16,606 nucleotides of DNA from an uncultured Prevotellaceae bacterium (GTDB lineage: Bacteria; Bacteroidota; Bacteroidia; Bacteroidales; Bacteroidaceae): contig CALDLA010000064.1 of assembly GCA_937898415.1 (NCBI GenBank), forward strand, positions 1 to 16,606, read 5' to 3'. Shown piece by piece: positions 1-6,361 of the stretch. A program made the translations under genes and the position numbers. Each line of letters opens with the position of its first letter. Within the stretch, counting starts at the first letter, position 1. The notes under the pieces are model-generated. The model was given only the letters and a program-made list of their open reading frames with translations, was not told where the DNA came from and did not search any database.

Positions 1-633
1 GGATTTGAGGTGCTGAATCCCGATTTGGTGATTTGTCATTTAGATTCCAAGGCATCGATGCAGATTGATCTCACGATCAACAAGGGCCGCGGTTATGTCC
101 CCGCCGACGAGAACCGTGAGTTCTGCACTGATGTGAACGTGATAGCAATCGACTCTATTTACACACCCATCCGTAACGTGAAATACAGTGTTGAGCCCTA
201 TCGTGTCGAGCAGAAGACCGACTACGACAAGCTCGTGCTCGAAGTCACTACGGACGGTTCCATCCACCCGAAGGACGCCCTGAAGGAGGCTGCCAAGATC
301 CTCATCTATCACTTCATGCTCTTCTCCGACGAGAAGATCACGCTCGAGAATACCGAGAGCGAGACCAACCAGGAGTTTGATGAGGAGGTACTCCACATGC
401 GTCAGTTGCTGAAGACCAAGCTCACCGACATGAACCTCTCTGTTCGTGCCCTGAACTGCTTGAAGGCTGCTGATGTCGAGACCCTTGGTGACCTGGTTCA
501 GTACAACAAGACTGACCTCCTGAAGTTCCGCAACTTCGGTAAGAAATCGCTCACGGAGCTTGATGATTTGCTCGAGAGTCTGAATCTGTCGTTTGGAACC
601 GACATATCAAAGTATAAACTTGATAAAGAATAA
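1..633 (+). CDS. rpoA: RNA polymerase alpha subunit, 3' part (5' end outside window)
   Basis: The reading frame is open from base 1 and ends in TAA at 631-633, so the N-terminal third or so is missing. The first visible residues (GFEVLNPDLVICHLD) match the region before the GRGYVPA motif in the alpha N-terminal domain, which dimerises and assembles the polymerase core. GRGYVPADE and the following YSVEPYRVEQKTDYDKLVLE are strongly conserved in RpoA. The last 75 or so residues are the alpha C-terminal domain, with two helix-hairpin-helix elements (LSVRALNCLKAADVETLGDLV and FRNFGKKSLTELDDLL) that contact UP-element DNA and activators. Six nucleotides separate it from rplQ, the usual order at the end of the alpha operon. 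The GTG at position 10 is an internal codon, not the start. Confidence 0.97.
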   Translation, partial: GFEVLNPDLVICHLDSKASMQIDLTINKGRGYVPADENREFCTDVNVIAIDSIYTPIRNVKYSVEPYRVEQKTDYDKLVLEVTTDGSIHPKDALKEAAKILIYHFMLFSDEKITLENTESETNQEFDEEVLHMRQLLKTKLTDMNLSVRALNCLKAADVETLGDLVQYNKTDLLKFRNFGKKSLTELDDLLESLNLSFGTDISKYKLDKE

Positions 634-639
634 CAAAAA

Positions 640-1140
640 ATGAGACATAATAAGAAATTTAACCATCTCGGTCGTACTGCATCTCACCGCAGCGCCATGC
701 TTGCTAATATGGCTATCTCGCTGATCATGCACAAAAGAATCACTACGACCGTCGCAAAGGCTAAGGCCCTCAAGAAGTATGTAGAGCCCCTTATCACTAA
801 GGCTAAGGAGGATTCTACCAACTCTCGCCGCGTTGTGTTCAGCTACCTGCAGAACAAGGACGCCATTAAAGAACTCTTCGGCATTGTTGCCGAGAAGGTA
901 GGCGACCGTCCCGGTGGCTACACTCGCATCATCAAGCTTGGCTTCCGTCAGGGTGATGCTGCACAGATTTGCTTCATCGAGCTCGTCGACTTCGATCCCG
1001 AAATGGCAAAGGACGGCGCTAAGAAGAAGACCCGTCGTTCGCGCAAGGCCGCTGCTCCCAAGGCTGAGGCTGCTGAGGTTGCTGCTGAAGCTCCTGCAGC
1101 TGAGGAGACTCCCGCTGCTGAAGAGGCTAAGGCTGAATAA
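640..1140 (+). CDS. rplQ: 50S ribosomal protein bL17
   Basis: This 166-residue protein of the large ribosomal subunit starts with the family signature MRHNKKFNHLGRTASHR and continues with LMHKRI-like and KAKALKKYVEPLIT segments typical of L17, which sits near the peptide exit tunnel. Residues 1-120 form the conserved globular domain. Residues from about 128 are a low-complexity tail of Lys/Arg followed by Ala/Glu/Pro repeats; longer acidic tails of this sort are common in Bacteroidetes L17 and absent from the shorter E. coli protein. The start is the ATG 6 nt after the rpoA stop, so the two genes are co-transcribed. No Shine-Dalgarno is visible, only an A-rich stretch. It is the last gene before the terminator at 1178-1212. 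Confidence 0.97.
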   Translation: MRHNKKFNHLGRTASHRSAMLANMAISLIMHKRITTTVAKAKALKKYVEPLITKAKEDSTNSRRVVFSYLQNKDAIKELFGIVAEKVGDRPGGYTRIIKLGFRQGDAAQICFIELVDFDPEMAKDGAKKKTRRSRKAAAPKAEAAEVAAEAPAAEETPAAEEAKAE

Positions 1141-1177
1141 GATTCCGATTCCGTACAAGAATCCAGATACGAGAGAA

Positions 1178-1212
1178 GGGTGCGTCAGAGACAATCTGGC
1201 GCATCCTTTTTT
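1178..1212 (+). terminator. Intrinsic terminator of the rpoA-rplQ operon
   Basis: A 12-bp stem (GGGTGCGTCAGA at 1178-1189 with TCTGGCGCATCC at 1195-1206, two G-T wobbles) with a 5-nt loop is followed directly by six Ts (1207-1212). It lies 37 nt after the rplQ stop codon, at the expected operon end. Confidence 0.9.
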
Positions 1213-1254
1213 GGGCTAATAGGGAATCTCCTATGCTAATTTAGGGAAAATCCG

Positions 1255-1286
1255 TTTGGCCGTTTCATAATTTAATACTATTTTTG
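1255..1286 (+). promoter_or_regulatory. Bacteroidetes-type promoter of the glycine-zipper lipoprotein gene
   Basis: TTTG at 1255-1258 and TATTTTTG at 1279-1286 (fits TAnnTTTG) are spaced by 20 nt, the arrangement known for the Bacteroidetes primary sigma factor. The expected start of transcription is near 1291-1294, giving a leader of only about 20-25 nt. Confidence 0.65.
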
Positions 1287-1314
1287 CACCGTGAAACTCT
1301 AAAAACGAAAAAAG

Positions 1315-2073
1315 ATGATGAAGAAGATGTTGTTATTATCACTCAGCGTGCTCCTGGTGATGAGCAGCTGTGGCAGTTATGAGGCAGCAGGTGCCTATAC
1401 GGGTGCCCAGTTCGGTTCCATCATCGGCTCTGCCATTGGTGGTATCACTGGCGGCTGGCGTGGTCATGATGTAGGTTCCTTGGTAGGTTTGGCTGGCGGT
1501 GCCATGGTAGGTGCTGCCATCGGCAAGGCGGCCGATGAGAAAGCAGAAAGCCGTGTACAGGAACGTTACGAGGCCCATCGCAGGGCCAACGCGGTGCGTA
1601 ATGCGACGCGTCAGGAGGAAGAGTATGGGCGCGACGACAGTGGCTACGATCCTTATGGTCGTGGTGACGACCGCATTTTCCTGGACGGGATGTCAGGGGC
1701 ACCTCAGGGAGCAACTACGCCTGTCGCCCTCGAAATCAGGAATGCACGTTTCATGGACACTTCCCGTGATGGTTATCTGACTCGTGGCGAGACTGCCCGT
1801 GTAATCTTCGAAATCCACAACCCGTCGTCAACTCCAGTATATGGCGTCCTGCCGTCAGTTCTGGAGGTAACGGGCAACAAGCACATCTTTATTTCCGAGA
1901 ATGTGCTTGTGGAGAGCATTCAGCCGAATCAGACCATCCGCTACACGGCGCAGGTCAAGACTGATAATCGTCTGAAGGACGGGCAGGCAGTCTTCCGTGT
2001 TTCAGTCCTACAACGTGGACGCGAGATTTCCTCCCAGTCCCGTGAATTCAAGGTAGTCACTACCCGACGGTAG
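1315..2073 (+). CDS. Glycine-zipper lipoprotein with EF-hand-like loop and beta-rich C-terminal domain
   Basis: A 252-residue predicted lipoprotein. Residues 1-19 are a lipoprotein signal peptide ending LLVMSSC, with Cys19 as the acylation site, so the product is probably anchored in the outer membrane facing the periplasm. Residues 25-75 are a glycine zipper (repeated GxxxG spacing, as in GAYTGAQFGSIIGSAIGG), a motif of membrane-inserting or oligomerising helices. Residues 76-135 are charged and probably flexible. Residues 136-252 look like a beta-sandwich domain (FEIHNPSSTPVYGVLP ... RYTAQVKTD), and it contains DTSRDGYLTRGE (148-159), which matches a 12-residue calcium-loop pattern. Two ATGs (1315 and 1318) are possible starts. 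It has its own promoter and converges with the preA-like gene, the stop codons 4 nt apart. Precise function is not recognisable. Confidence 0.85.
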   Translation: MMKKMLLLSLSVLLVMSSCGSYEAAGAYTGAQFGSIIGSAIGGITGGWRGHDVGSLVGLAGGAMVGAAIGKAADEKAESRVQERYEAHRRANAVRNATRQEEEYGRDDSGYDPYGRGDDRIFLDGMSGAPQGATTPVALEIRNARFMDTSRDGYLTRGETARVIFEIHNPSSTPVYGVLPSVLEVTGNKHIFISENVLVESIQPNQTIRYTAQVKTDNRLKDGQAVFRVSVLQRGREISSQSREFKVVTTRR

Positions 2074-2086
2074 TAACTTATTTTTT
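2059..2086 (+). terminator. Weak hairpin between the convergent lipoprotein and preA-like genes
   Basis: ACTACC (2059-2064) and GGTAGT (2069-2074) form a perfect 6-bp stem with loop CGAC, overlapping the lipoprotein stop codon. The T run (2081-2086) begins six bases after the stem, so this is a marginal terminator for the plus strand. On the minus strand no T run follows. Confidence 0.3.
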
Positions 2087-3565
2087 CTTCTCGATACGCT
2101 TTGTCAAACCGATGGCACCCGCAGGGCATATAAGGCGACAAAGGTGGCAGCCTACGCACTTGGTGCCCACGAGGCGGGGCTGGCGGGTCTCATGATTGAA
2201 GACAATGGCCTGATGACCGCCGTCGCTGCACGACACCTCACAGCGTCCGCAACCGATACATAGTTCTTTGTTGAACTTAGGATAGACGATGGTGTCGCGA
2301 TTCAGATGCTCGGGTTTCAGGAACTTCGGCAGCAGCTCTCCCACGAGGAGGTTCAGCGAGGGTACGCCCCGCTTTGCGAGATAGCGCTGTAGGCCGAGGA
2401 TGAGGTCGTCGATGATGCGGTAGCCATACTGCATGACGGCAGTACACATCTGTACGTTGCTACAGCCCAGCTGTATAAACTCCAATGCGTCGCGCCATGT
2501 CTCGATGCCGCCGATGCCGCTCAGCTCTACCTTCTGTAGCTTTTGTGCTAACTCCAGGATATGGCGCAGGGCGATGGGACGCACGGCACGGCCGGAATAT
2601 CCTGAGATGGTGCGCTGGCCGGATACCTCGGCATCGACATCCATCGTCACCGACTTGATGGTGTTGATAGCCGAAATGGCATCGGCTCCAGCTTGAACGC
2701 AGGCCTCGGCTGGCTCCGTGATGTGCGAGATGTTAGGTGTCATCTTCGAAATGACGGGTATCTTGACGCTGCGTTTGACGCAAGCTGTGAAGGTCTTCAC
2801 CAGTTCGGGATTCTGTCCGATATCGCTACCCATGCCCTCATGCGTCATCTGTGGGCACGAGAAGTTCAGTTCCACGGCATCGCAGCCAGCCTTCTCGGCC
2901 ATCTTGGCCAATGTTATCCATTCCTCTTCAGCCTGTCCCATGATGGAGGCCACCACCACCTTCGTGGGGTAGTTCTGCTTCAGCCGGTGCAGGATGTCAA
3001 AGTCCATCTCCACGCTATTCTCACTCAATTGTTCCATGTTACGGAAACCGTAGAAGTCGCCGTGTGTGGCATTGTTGTGCATCGCGTCGAAGCGTGGCGA
3101 CACTTCACGCATCTTCTTCAGGCAGATGGTCTTATAGAAGACACCCGCCCATCCGGCTTCGAAAGCGCGTGCCACCATCTCGTAGTTGGTGCAGACGGCC
3201 GATGAAGCTAGAAAGAACGGATTCTCGCACGGGATGCCGCAAAAGTCTATGTTGAGCTGGGGATAATGGCTGTCGTCCACGTCGTCTTGGCTGATGCTGC
3301 GTATCACCTCTTTGATGCGGATGGGCCAGTTGTAGTGAATGCAGGCCTGCTCTGCCCGCTCCAGGTCGTAATCAGTACAGTCCTTCACCCAGCGCAGCGC
3401 AGGCTTGTGGTTGTCGAAGCGGATGGCACGGATAGCCCGGGCCGGGTCGCCACTCTTGCAGGCCTTTGTACACGGTGCATCTTGGCACAGCAGACATCGG
3501 TTGGCTTCCTCGTAGATGTTTACTCTCCTGATGGTCATTTCTTTCTGTTTAGTCTGGTCACTCAT
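2078..3565 (-). CDS. preA: PreA-like NAD-dependent dihydropyrimidine dehydrogenase subunit with N-terminal cysteine domain
   Basis: A 495-residue flavin and iron-sulfur oxidoreductase related to PreA, which reduces uracil or thymine to the 5,6-dihydro form with electrons from a PreT partner. Residues 103-400 are a dihydroorotate-dehydrogenase-like FMN barrel (NPFFLASSAVCTNYEMVARA, FSCPQMTHEGMGSDIGQNP, SGIGGIETWRDALEF). The C-terminus carries two [4Fe-4S] ferredoxin motifs, Cys436/439/442/446 and Cys470/473/476/480. Ahead of the barrel is an 85-residue extension with CLLCQDAPCTKAC (Cys24/27/32/36) and further cysteines at 63 and 75; as I recall the E. coli protein, it lacks this part, which resembles the cysteine domain at the start of PreT and mammalian DPYD. 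No PreT gene is in the window. It is the third gene of the gdhA operon, starting 3 nt after the rlpA-like stop. The barrel family is certain; the true substrate is inferred. Confidence 0.85.
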   Translation of the reverse strand: MSDQTKQKEMTIRRVNIYEEANRCLLCQDAPCTKACKSGDPARAIRAIRFDNHKPALRWVKDCTDYDLERAEQACIHYNWPIRIKEVIRSISQDDVDDSHYPQLNIDFCGIPCENPFFLASSAVCTNYEMVARAFEAGWAGVFYKTICLKKMREVSPRFDAMHNNATHGDFYGFRNMEQLSENSVEMDFDILHRLKQNYPTKVVVASIMGQAEEEWITLAKMAEKAGCDAVELNFSCPQMTHEGMGSDIGQNPELVKTFTACVKRSVKIPVISKMTPNISHITEPAEACVQAGADAISAINTIKSVTMDVDAEVSGQRTISGYSGRAVRPIALRHILELAQKLQKVELSGIGGIETWRDALEFIQLGCSNVQMCTAVMQYGYRIIDDLILGLQRYLAKRGVPSLNLLVGELLPKFLKPEHLNRDTIVYPKFNKELCIGCGRCEVSCSDGGHQAIVFNHETRQPRLVGTKCVGCHLCRLICPAGAIGLTKRIEKKK

Positions 3566-3568
3566 AGT

Positions 3569-4234
3569 TTATTTCCCCTCTCGTTTTAAGTAGGCTTTTG
3601 CGTTGTTTGGTTTGTCGTTTATCTCGTCGAGAACGTCTTTCTGCTCCTTCTGTTGCTTCGGCTGGGTTGAAGCAGGGGTGGCTGGTGTCTGCGTATTCAC
3701 CTCCTGGGCTGAGACGACAGCCGTGCGGCGCATGGAGCGTCTCACCTTCTGATTGTCAATCTTTATGTCCTGTTGCCAGACGGGGGTGATGCCGGTCGGG
3801 GCAATGTCGGCCAGTTCGAATTCGAACTTCGACAGGATGGAGTCCTCTTCCTCTGGCTTGAATGGAATGTTCGACGAGTTGACACGCTCCACTGTTACGG
3901 GAGCGATGCCCTGTGAAATCATGCCGATGGCCTTGGCGGCTCCCCACGACAGGTCGATGATGCGTCCCCGACGGTAAGGCCCGCGGTCGTTCACCCTTAC
4001 AACAACCTGCTTGCCGTTCAGCACGTTGGTCACGCGGAGCAGCGTTCCGAACGGATATTTCAGGTGGGCACACGTCAGCGAGTCGTGGTGCAGCCGTTCA
4101 CCGTTGGCCGTCCGCGACCCCGTTGCCCGCTTTGAATAGAATGAAGCCTTACCACTCTGAACGCTTTGGGCGTTCAGGGTAGTAAGGCATAAAACTGCTG
4201 TCAATGACAGCGCTATATATCGTTTACATATCAT
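3569..4234 (-). CDS. rlpA: RlpA-like septal ring lytic transglycosylase (DPBB domain)
   Basis: A 221-residue secreted protein. Residues 1-22 are a signal peptide ending LNAQ; no lipobox is present, so unlike E. coli RlpA it is probably soluble or peripherally bound. Residues 27-117 are a double-psi beta-barrel with the RlpA pattern GKASFYSKRATGSRTANGE, AHLKYPFGT and VVVRVNDRGPYRRGRIIDLS. The residues known to matter for activity on peptide-stripped (denuded) glycan strands in Pseudomonas RlpA have counterparts here: Glu46, His57 and Asp83. Residues 125-221 are a charged, Gln/Pro/Thr-rich tail with no SPOR domain, so septal targeting by denuded glycan binding is not evident. The ATG overlaps the gdhA stop by 4 nt (ATGA), pointing to translational coupling. 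The domain assignment is firm; enzymatic activity is inferred. Confidence 0.85.
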   Translation of the reverse strand: MICKRYIALSLTAVLCLTTLNAQSVQSGKASFYSKRATGSRTANGERLHHDSLTCAHLKYPFGTLLRVTNVLNGKQVVVRVNDRGPYRRGRIIDLSWGAAKAIGMISQGIAPVTVERVNSSNIPFKPEEEDSILSKFEFELADIAPTGITPVWQQDIKIDNQKVRRSMRRTAVVSAQEVNTQTPATPASTQPKQQKEQKDVLDEINDKPNNAKAYLKREGK

Positions 4235-5565
4235 ACAATGCCTTGGGCGAGCATGGCCTTGGCTACTTTCATGAAGCCGGCCACGTTGGCACCCTTGACG
4301 TAGTTGACGTAGCCGTCCTCACGTCCGTACTTGACGCATTGCTCGTGGATGCCTGACATGATCTGGTGCAGGCGCTGATCCACCTCCTCAGCCGTCCAGC
4401 TGAGTCGCATGGAGTTTTGCGACATCTCCAGTCCTGAGGTGGCCACACCGCCGGCGTTAACCGCCTTGCCCGGTGCAAACAACTGCTTGGCGGCAATGAA
4501 CTTCTCAGCCGCCTCGGCGGTACATCCCATGTTCGACACCTCGGCCACGCACAGCGGCTTGTTGGCCAGTATCTGATCGGCGTCGTCGCCGTTCAGTTCG
4601 TTCTGGGTGGCGCAGGGCAGGTAGATGTCGGCCTTCTGCTCCCACGGCTTCTTGTCCTTGAAGAACAAGGCACCGTCAAATTCTTCGGCGTAGGGCTCAC
4701 AGATGTCGTTGCCCGAGGCACGCAGTTCCAGCAGGTAGTCTATCTTCTCGGCGTCCAGTCCGGCCGGATCGTAGATGTAGCCGTCAGGACCGCTGATGGT
4801 GATGACCTTCGCCCCCAGTTCCGTAGCCTTCTTGGCGGCACCCCAGGCCACGTTGCCGAAGCCTGAGAGGGCTACTGTCTTACCTTTGATGTCCAGTCCG
4901 TGCTCCGTCAGCATCTGGTTGACGAAGTAGAGGGCGCCGTATCCTGTGGCCTCTGGCCTGAGGATGCTGCCGCCCCATTCGCGGCCCTTGCCCGTCAGCA
5001 CGCCCTGGAACTGGTGCGTCAGTTTTTTGTATTGTCCGTAGAGGTAGCCTATTTCGCGCGCACCGACGCCGATGTCACCAGCCGGCACGTCCTCGTCGGG
5101 ACCGATGTGATGATACAACTCCGTCATGAAAGCCTGGCAGAAGCGCATCACCTCGCCGTCGCTCTTGCCGCGTATGCTGAAGTCCGAGCCGCCCTTGCCG
5201 CCACCCATGGGCAGCGTGGTCAGGGCGTTCTTAAACGTCTGTTCGAAACCGAGGAACTTGAGTATTGACAGGTTCACAGAGGCATGGAACCGCAGTCCGC
5301 CCTTGTAGGGGCCGATAGCCGAGTTGAACTGTACGCGGTAGCCCAGGTTCACCTGTACCTCGCCCTTGTCGTCGACCCAGGGCACACGGAACGTGATGAT
5401 ACGCTCAGGTTCTACAATACGCTCCACAATCTTCGCTTTTTCAAACTCAGGATGCTGGTTATAGACGTCCTTGATACTGTCGAGCACTTCGCGTACGGCC
5501 TGCAGATACTCCAGTTCTCCGGGGTGTTTGCGCTCCAAGCCTTGCATGATTTTTTCAACTTCCAT
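4231..5565 (-). CDS. gdhA: Glutamate dehydrogenase (NADP-type, hexameric class I)
   Basis: A 444-residue enzyme converting 2-oxoglutarate plus ammonia to glutamate, the main ammonia-assimilation route in many Bacteroidales. The length equals that of the known bacterial small hexameric enzymes. Visible landmarks are the substrate-binding segment GPYKGGLRFH (Lys88), the catalytic motif LPMGGGKGGSDF (Lys124), the proton-relay segment DVPAGDIGVGAREIGY (Asp164), and the dinucleotide fold LSGFGNVAWGAAKK (Gly235-Ala240), followed by a strand ending in Ser258 rather than an acidic residue, which favours NADP over NAD (inference). It is the first gene of the operon gdhA-rlpA-preA, with a promoter at 5625-5655. 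The ATG at 5565 is preferred because the N-terminus then matches family members; ATG at residue 7 is a possible alternative. Confidence 0.95.
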   Translation of the reverse strand: MEVEKIMQGLERKHPGELEYLQAVREVLDSIKDVYNQHPEFEKAKIVERIVEPERIITFRVPWVDDKGEVQVNLGYRVQFNSAIGPYKGGLRFHASVNLSILKFLGFEQTFKNALTTLPMGGGKGGSDFSIRGKSDGEVMRFCQAFMTELYHHIGPDEDVPAGDIGVGAREIGYLYGQYKKLTHQFQGVLTGKGREWGGSILRPEATGYGALYFVNQMLTEHGLDIKGKTVALSGFGNVAWGAAKKATELGAKVITISGPDGYIYDPAGLDAEKIDYLLELRASGNDICEPYAEEFDGALFFKDKKPWEQKADIYLPCATQNELNGDDADQILANKPLCVAEVSNMGCTAEAAEKFIAAKQLFAPGKAVNAGGVATSGLEMSQNSMRLSWTAEEVDQRLHQIMSGIHEQCVKYGREDGYVNYVKGANVAGFMKVAKAMLAQGIV

Positions 5566-5624
5566 AGTGTAGTGGTTTTAAAAGGATTTTTATGTCAGAT
5601 GACAAAATGTTATTTTAGGTGCTG

Positions 5625-5655
5625 CAAATGTAGGAAAAATATCGGTAAGTTCCAA
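5625..5655 (-). promoter_or_regulatory. Promoter of the gdhA-rlpA-preA operon
   Basis: Read on the minus strand, TACATTTG (5632-5625) fits TAnnTTTG. The upstream element is weak: TTGG (5655-5652) with 19 nt between. The predicted leader is about 55 nt. The site sits back-to-back with the lemA promoter in a shared 214-bp intergenic region. Confidence 0.5.
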
Positions 5656-5714
5656 GGAAAACAGCGAATATTTTCCAAATAAAGTTACACTTGACCAAAA
5701 ATCTTCATGATTTG

Positions 5715-5746
5715 TTTGGACGCTATCAATATTTTTCCTATCTTTG
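5715..5746 (+). promoter_or_regulatory. Promoter of the lemA-DUF2207 operon
   Basis: TTTG (5715-5718) and TATCTTTG (5739-5746) are separated by exactly 20 nt, a full match to the Bacteroidetes promoter pattern. The coding start follows 33 nt later. Confidence 0.65.
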
Positions 5747-5779
5747 CCAGCAAATTAAGAACCATTAAACAATTAAATT

Positions 5780-6361
5780 ATGACAGTTTTAGTAGTAGTT
5801 ATCGTCTTGGCGGTCCTCGTCATTGGTTATTTCATCTCTACCCAGCGCTCGCTGGTCAATCTGGATGAATTGTGTAAGAATGCCCTGAGCCAGATTGAGG
5901 TTCAGCTCAACTCCCGTTTCGACGCCGTCATCGCCCTGGCCAAGACGGCTGCCAAGTATGCCGAGCATGAGTCCGACACCATCATCAAGACCATCCAGGC
6001 ACGTGGCGGCAATAGCGGCACGATTCCCGCCAACGGCACCAGCGCCGCCGCCATCAACCAGCAGGCCGACCTCTTAGGTCAGATGATGAGCCGACTGAAC
6101 GTCGTCTTCGAGCGCTATCCCGAACTGAAGGCCAGCGAGCTCTACATGGAGGCTCAGCAGGGACAGAAGCAGTATGAGGAGAACGTCCGTATGTCGCGTA
6201 TGGTCTATAACGACACCGCTACGAAGATGAACCGTATGGTGCGCCAGTGGCCGTCGAGCATCGTGGCCTCCATGTTGCACTTTGACCTGAAGGACTATCT
6301 GAAGGTGGACGATGAAAAGAAGAAGAACTATCCCGACCTTGATGAAGCTTTTAAGAAGTAA
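5780..6361 (+). CDS. lemA: LemA family membrane-anchored protein
   Basis: A 193-residue protein with one N-terminal membrane helix (residues 2-19, VLVVVIVLAVLVIGYFIS) followed by the helical LemA domain: QRSLVNLDELCKNALSQIEV, LNSRFDAVIALAKTAAKY, YPELKASELYMEAQ and a final segment ending WPSSIVASMLHFDLKDYLKVDD. The usual LemA orientation puts the N-terminus outside or in the periplasm with a four-helix bundle beyond; the biochemical role of the family is unknown. The coding frame runs 20 nt past the likely start of the DUF2207 gene, so the two are almost certainly translated together. LemA genes next to DUF2207 or TPM-domain genes are common in many phyla, which suggests a joint envelope function (inference from known gene neighbourhoods). 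Confidence 0.9.
   Translation: MTVLVVVIVLAVLVIGYFISTQRSLVNLDELCKNALSQIEVQLNSRFDAVIALAKTAAKYAEHESDTIIKTIQARGGNSGTIPANGTSAAAINQQADLLGQMMSRLNVVFERYPELKASELYMEAQQGQKQYEENVRMSRMVYNDTATKMNRMVRQWPSSIVASMLHFDLKDYLKVDDEKKKNYPDLDEAFKK

Noticed and set aside
607..1194. 195-codon open frame on the minus strand across rplQ
   Set aside because: It is a shadow of rplQ: Ser/Leu-rich translation mirroring the Ala/Glu tail, no promoter, and rplQ itself is certain.
4900..5268. 122-codon plus-strand open frame inside gdhA
   Set aside because: Antisense to highly conserved gdhA codons; no domain or promoter.
6312..6341. Earlier start for the DUF2207 protein at 6312
   Set aside because: It adds MKRRRTIPTL ahead of a complete signal peptide and increases the overlap with lemA to 50 nt; the ATG at 6342 is simpler.
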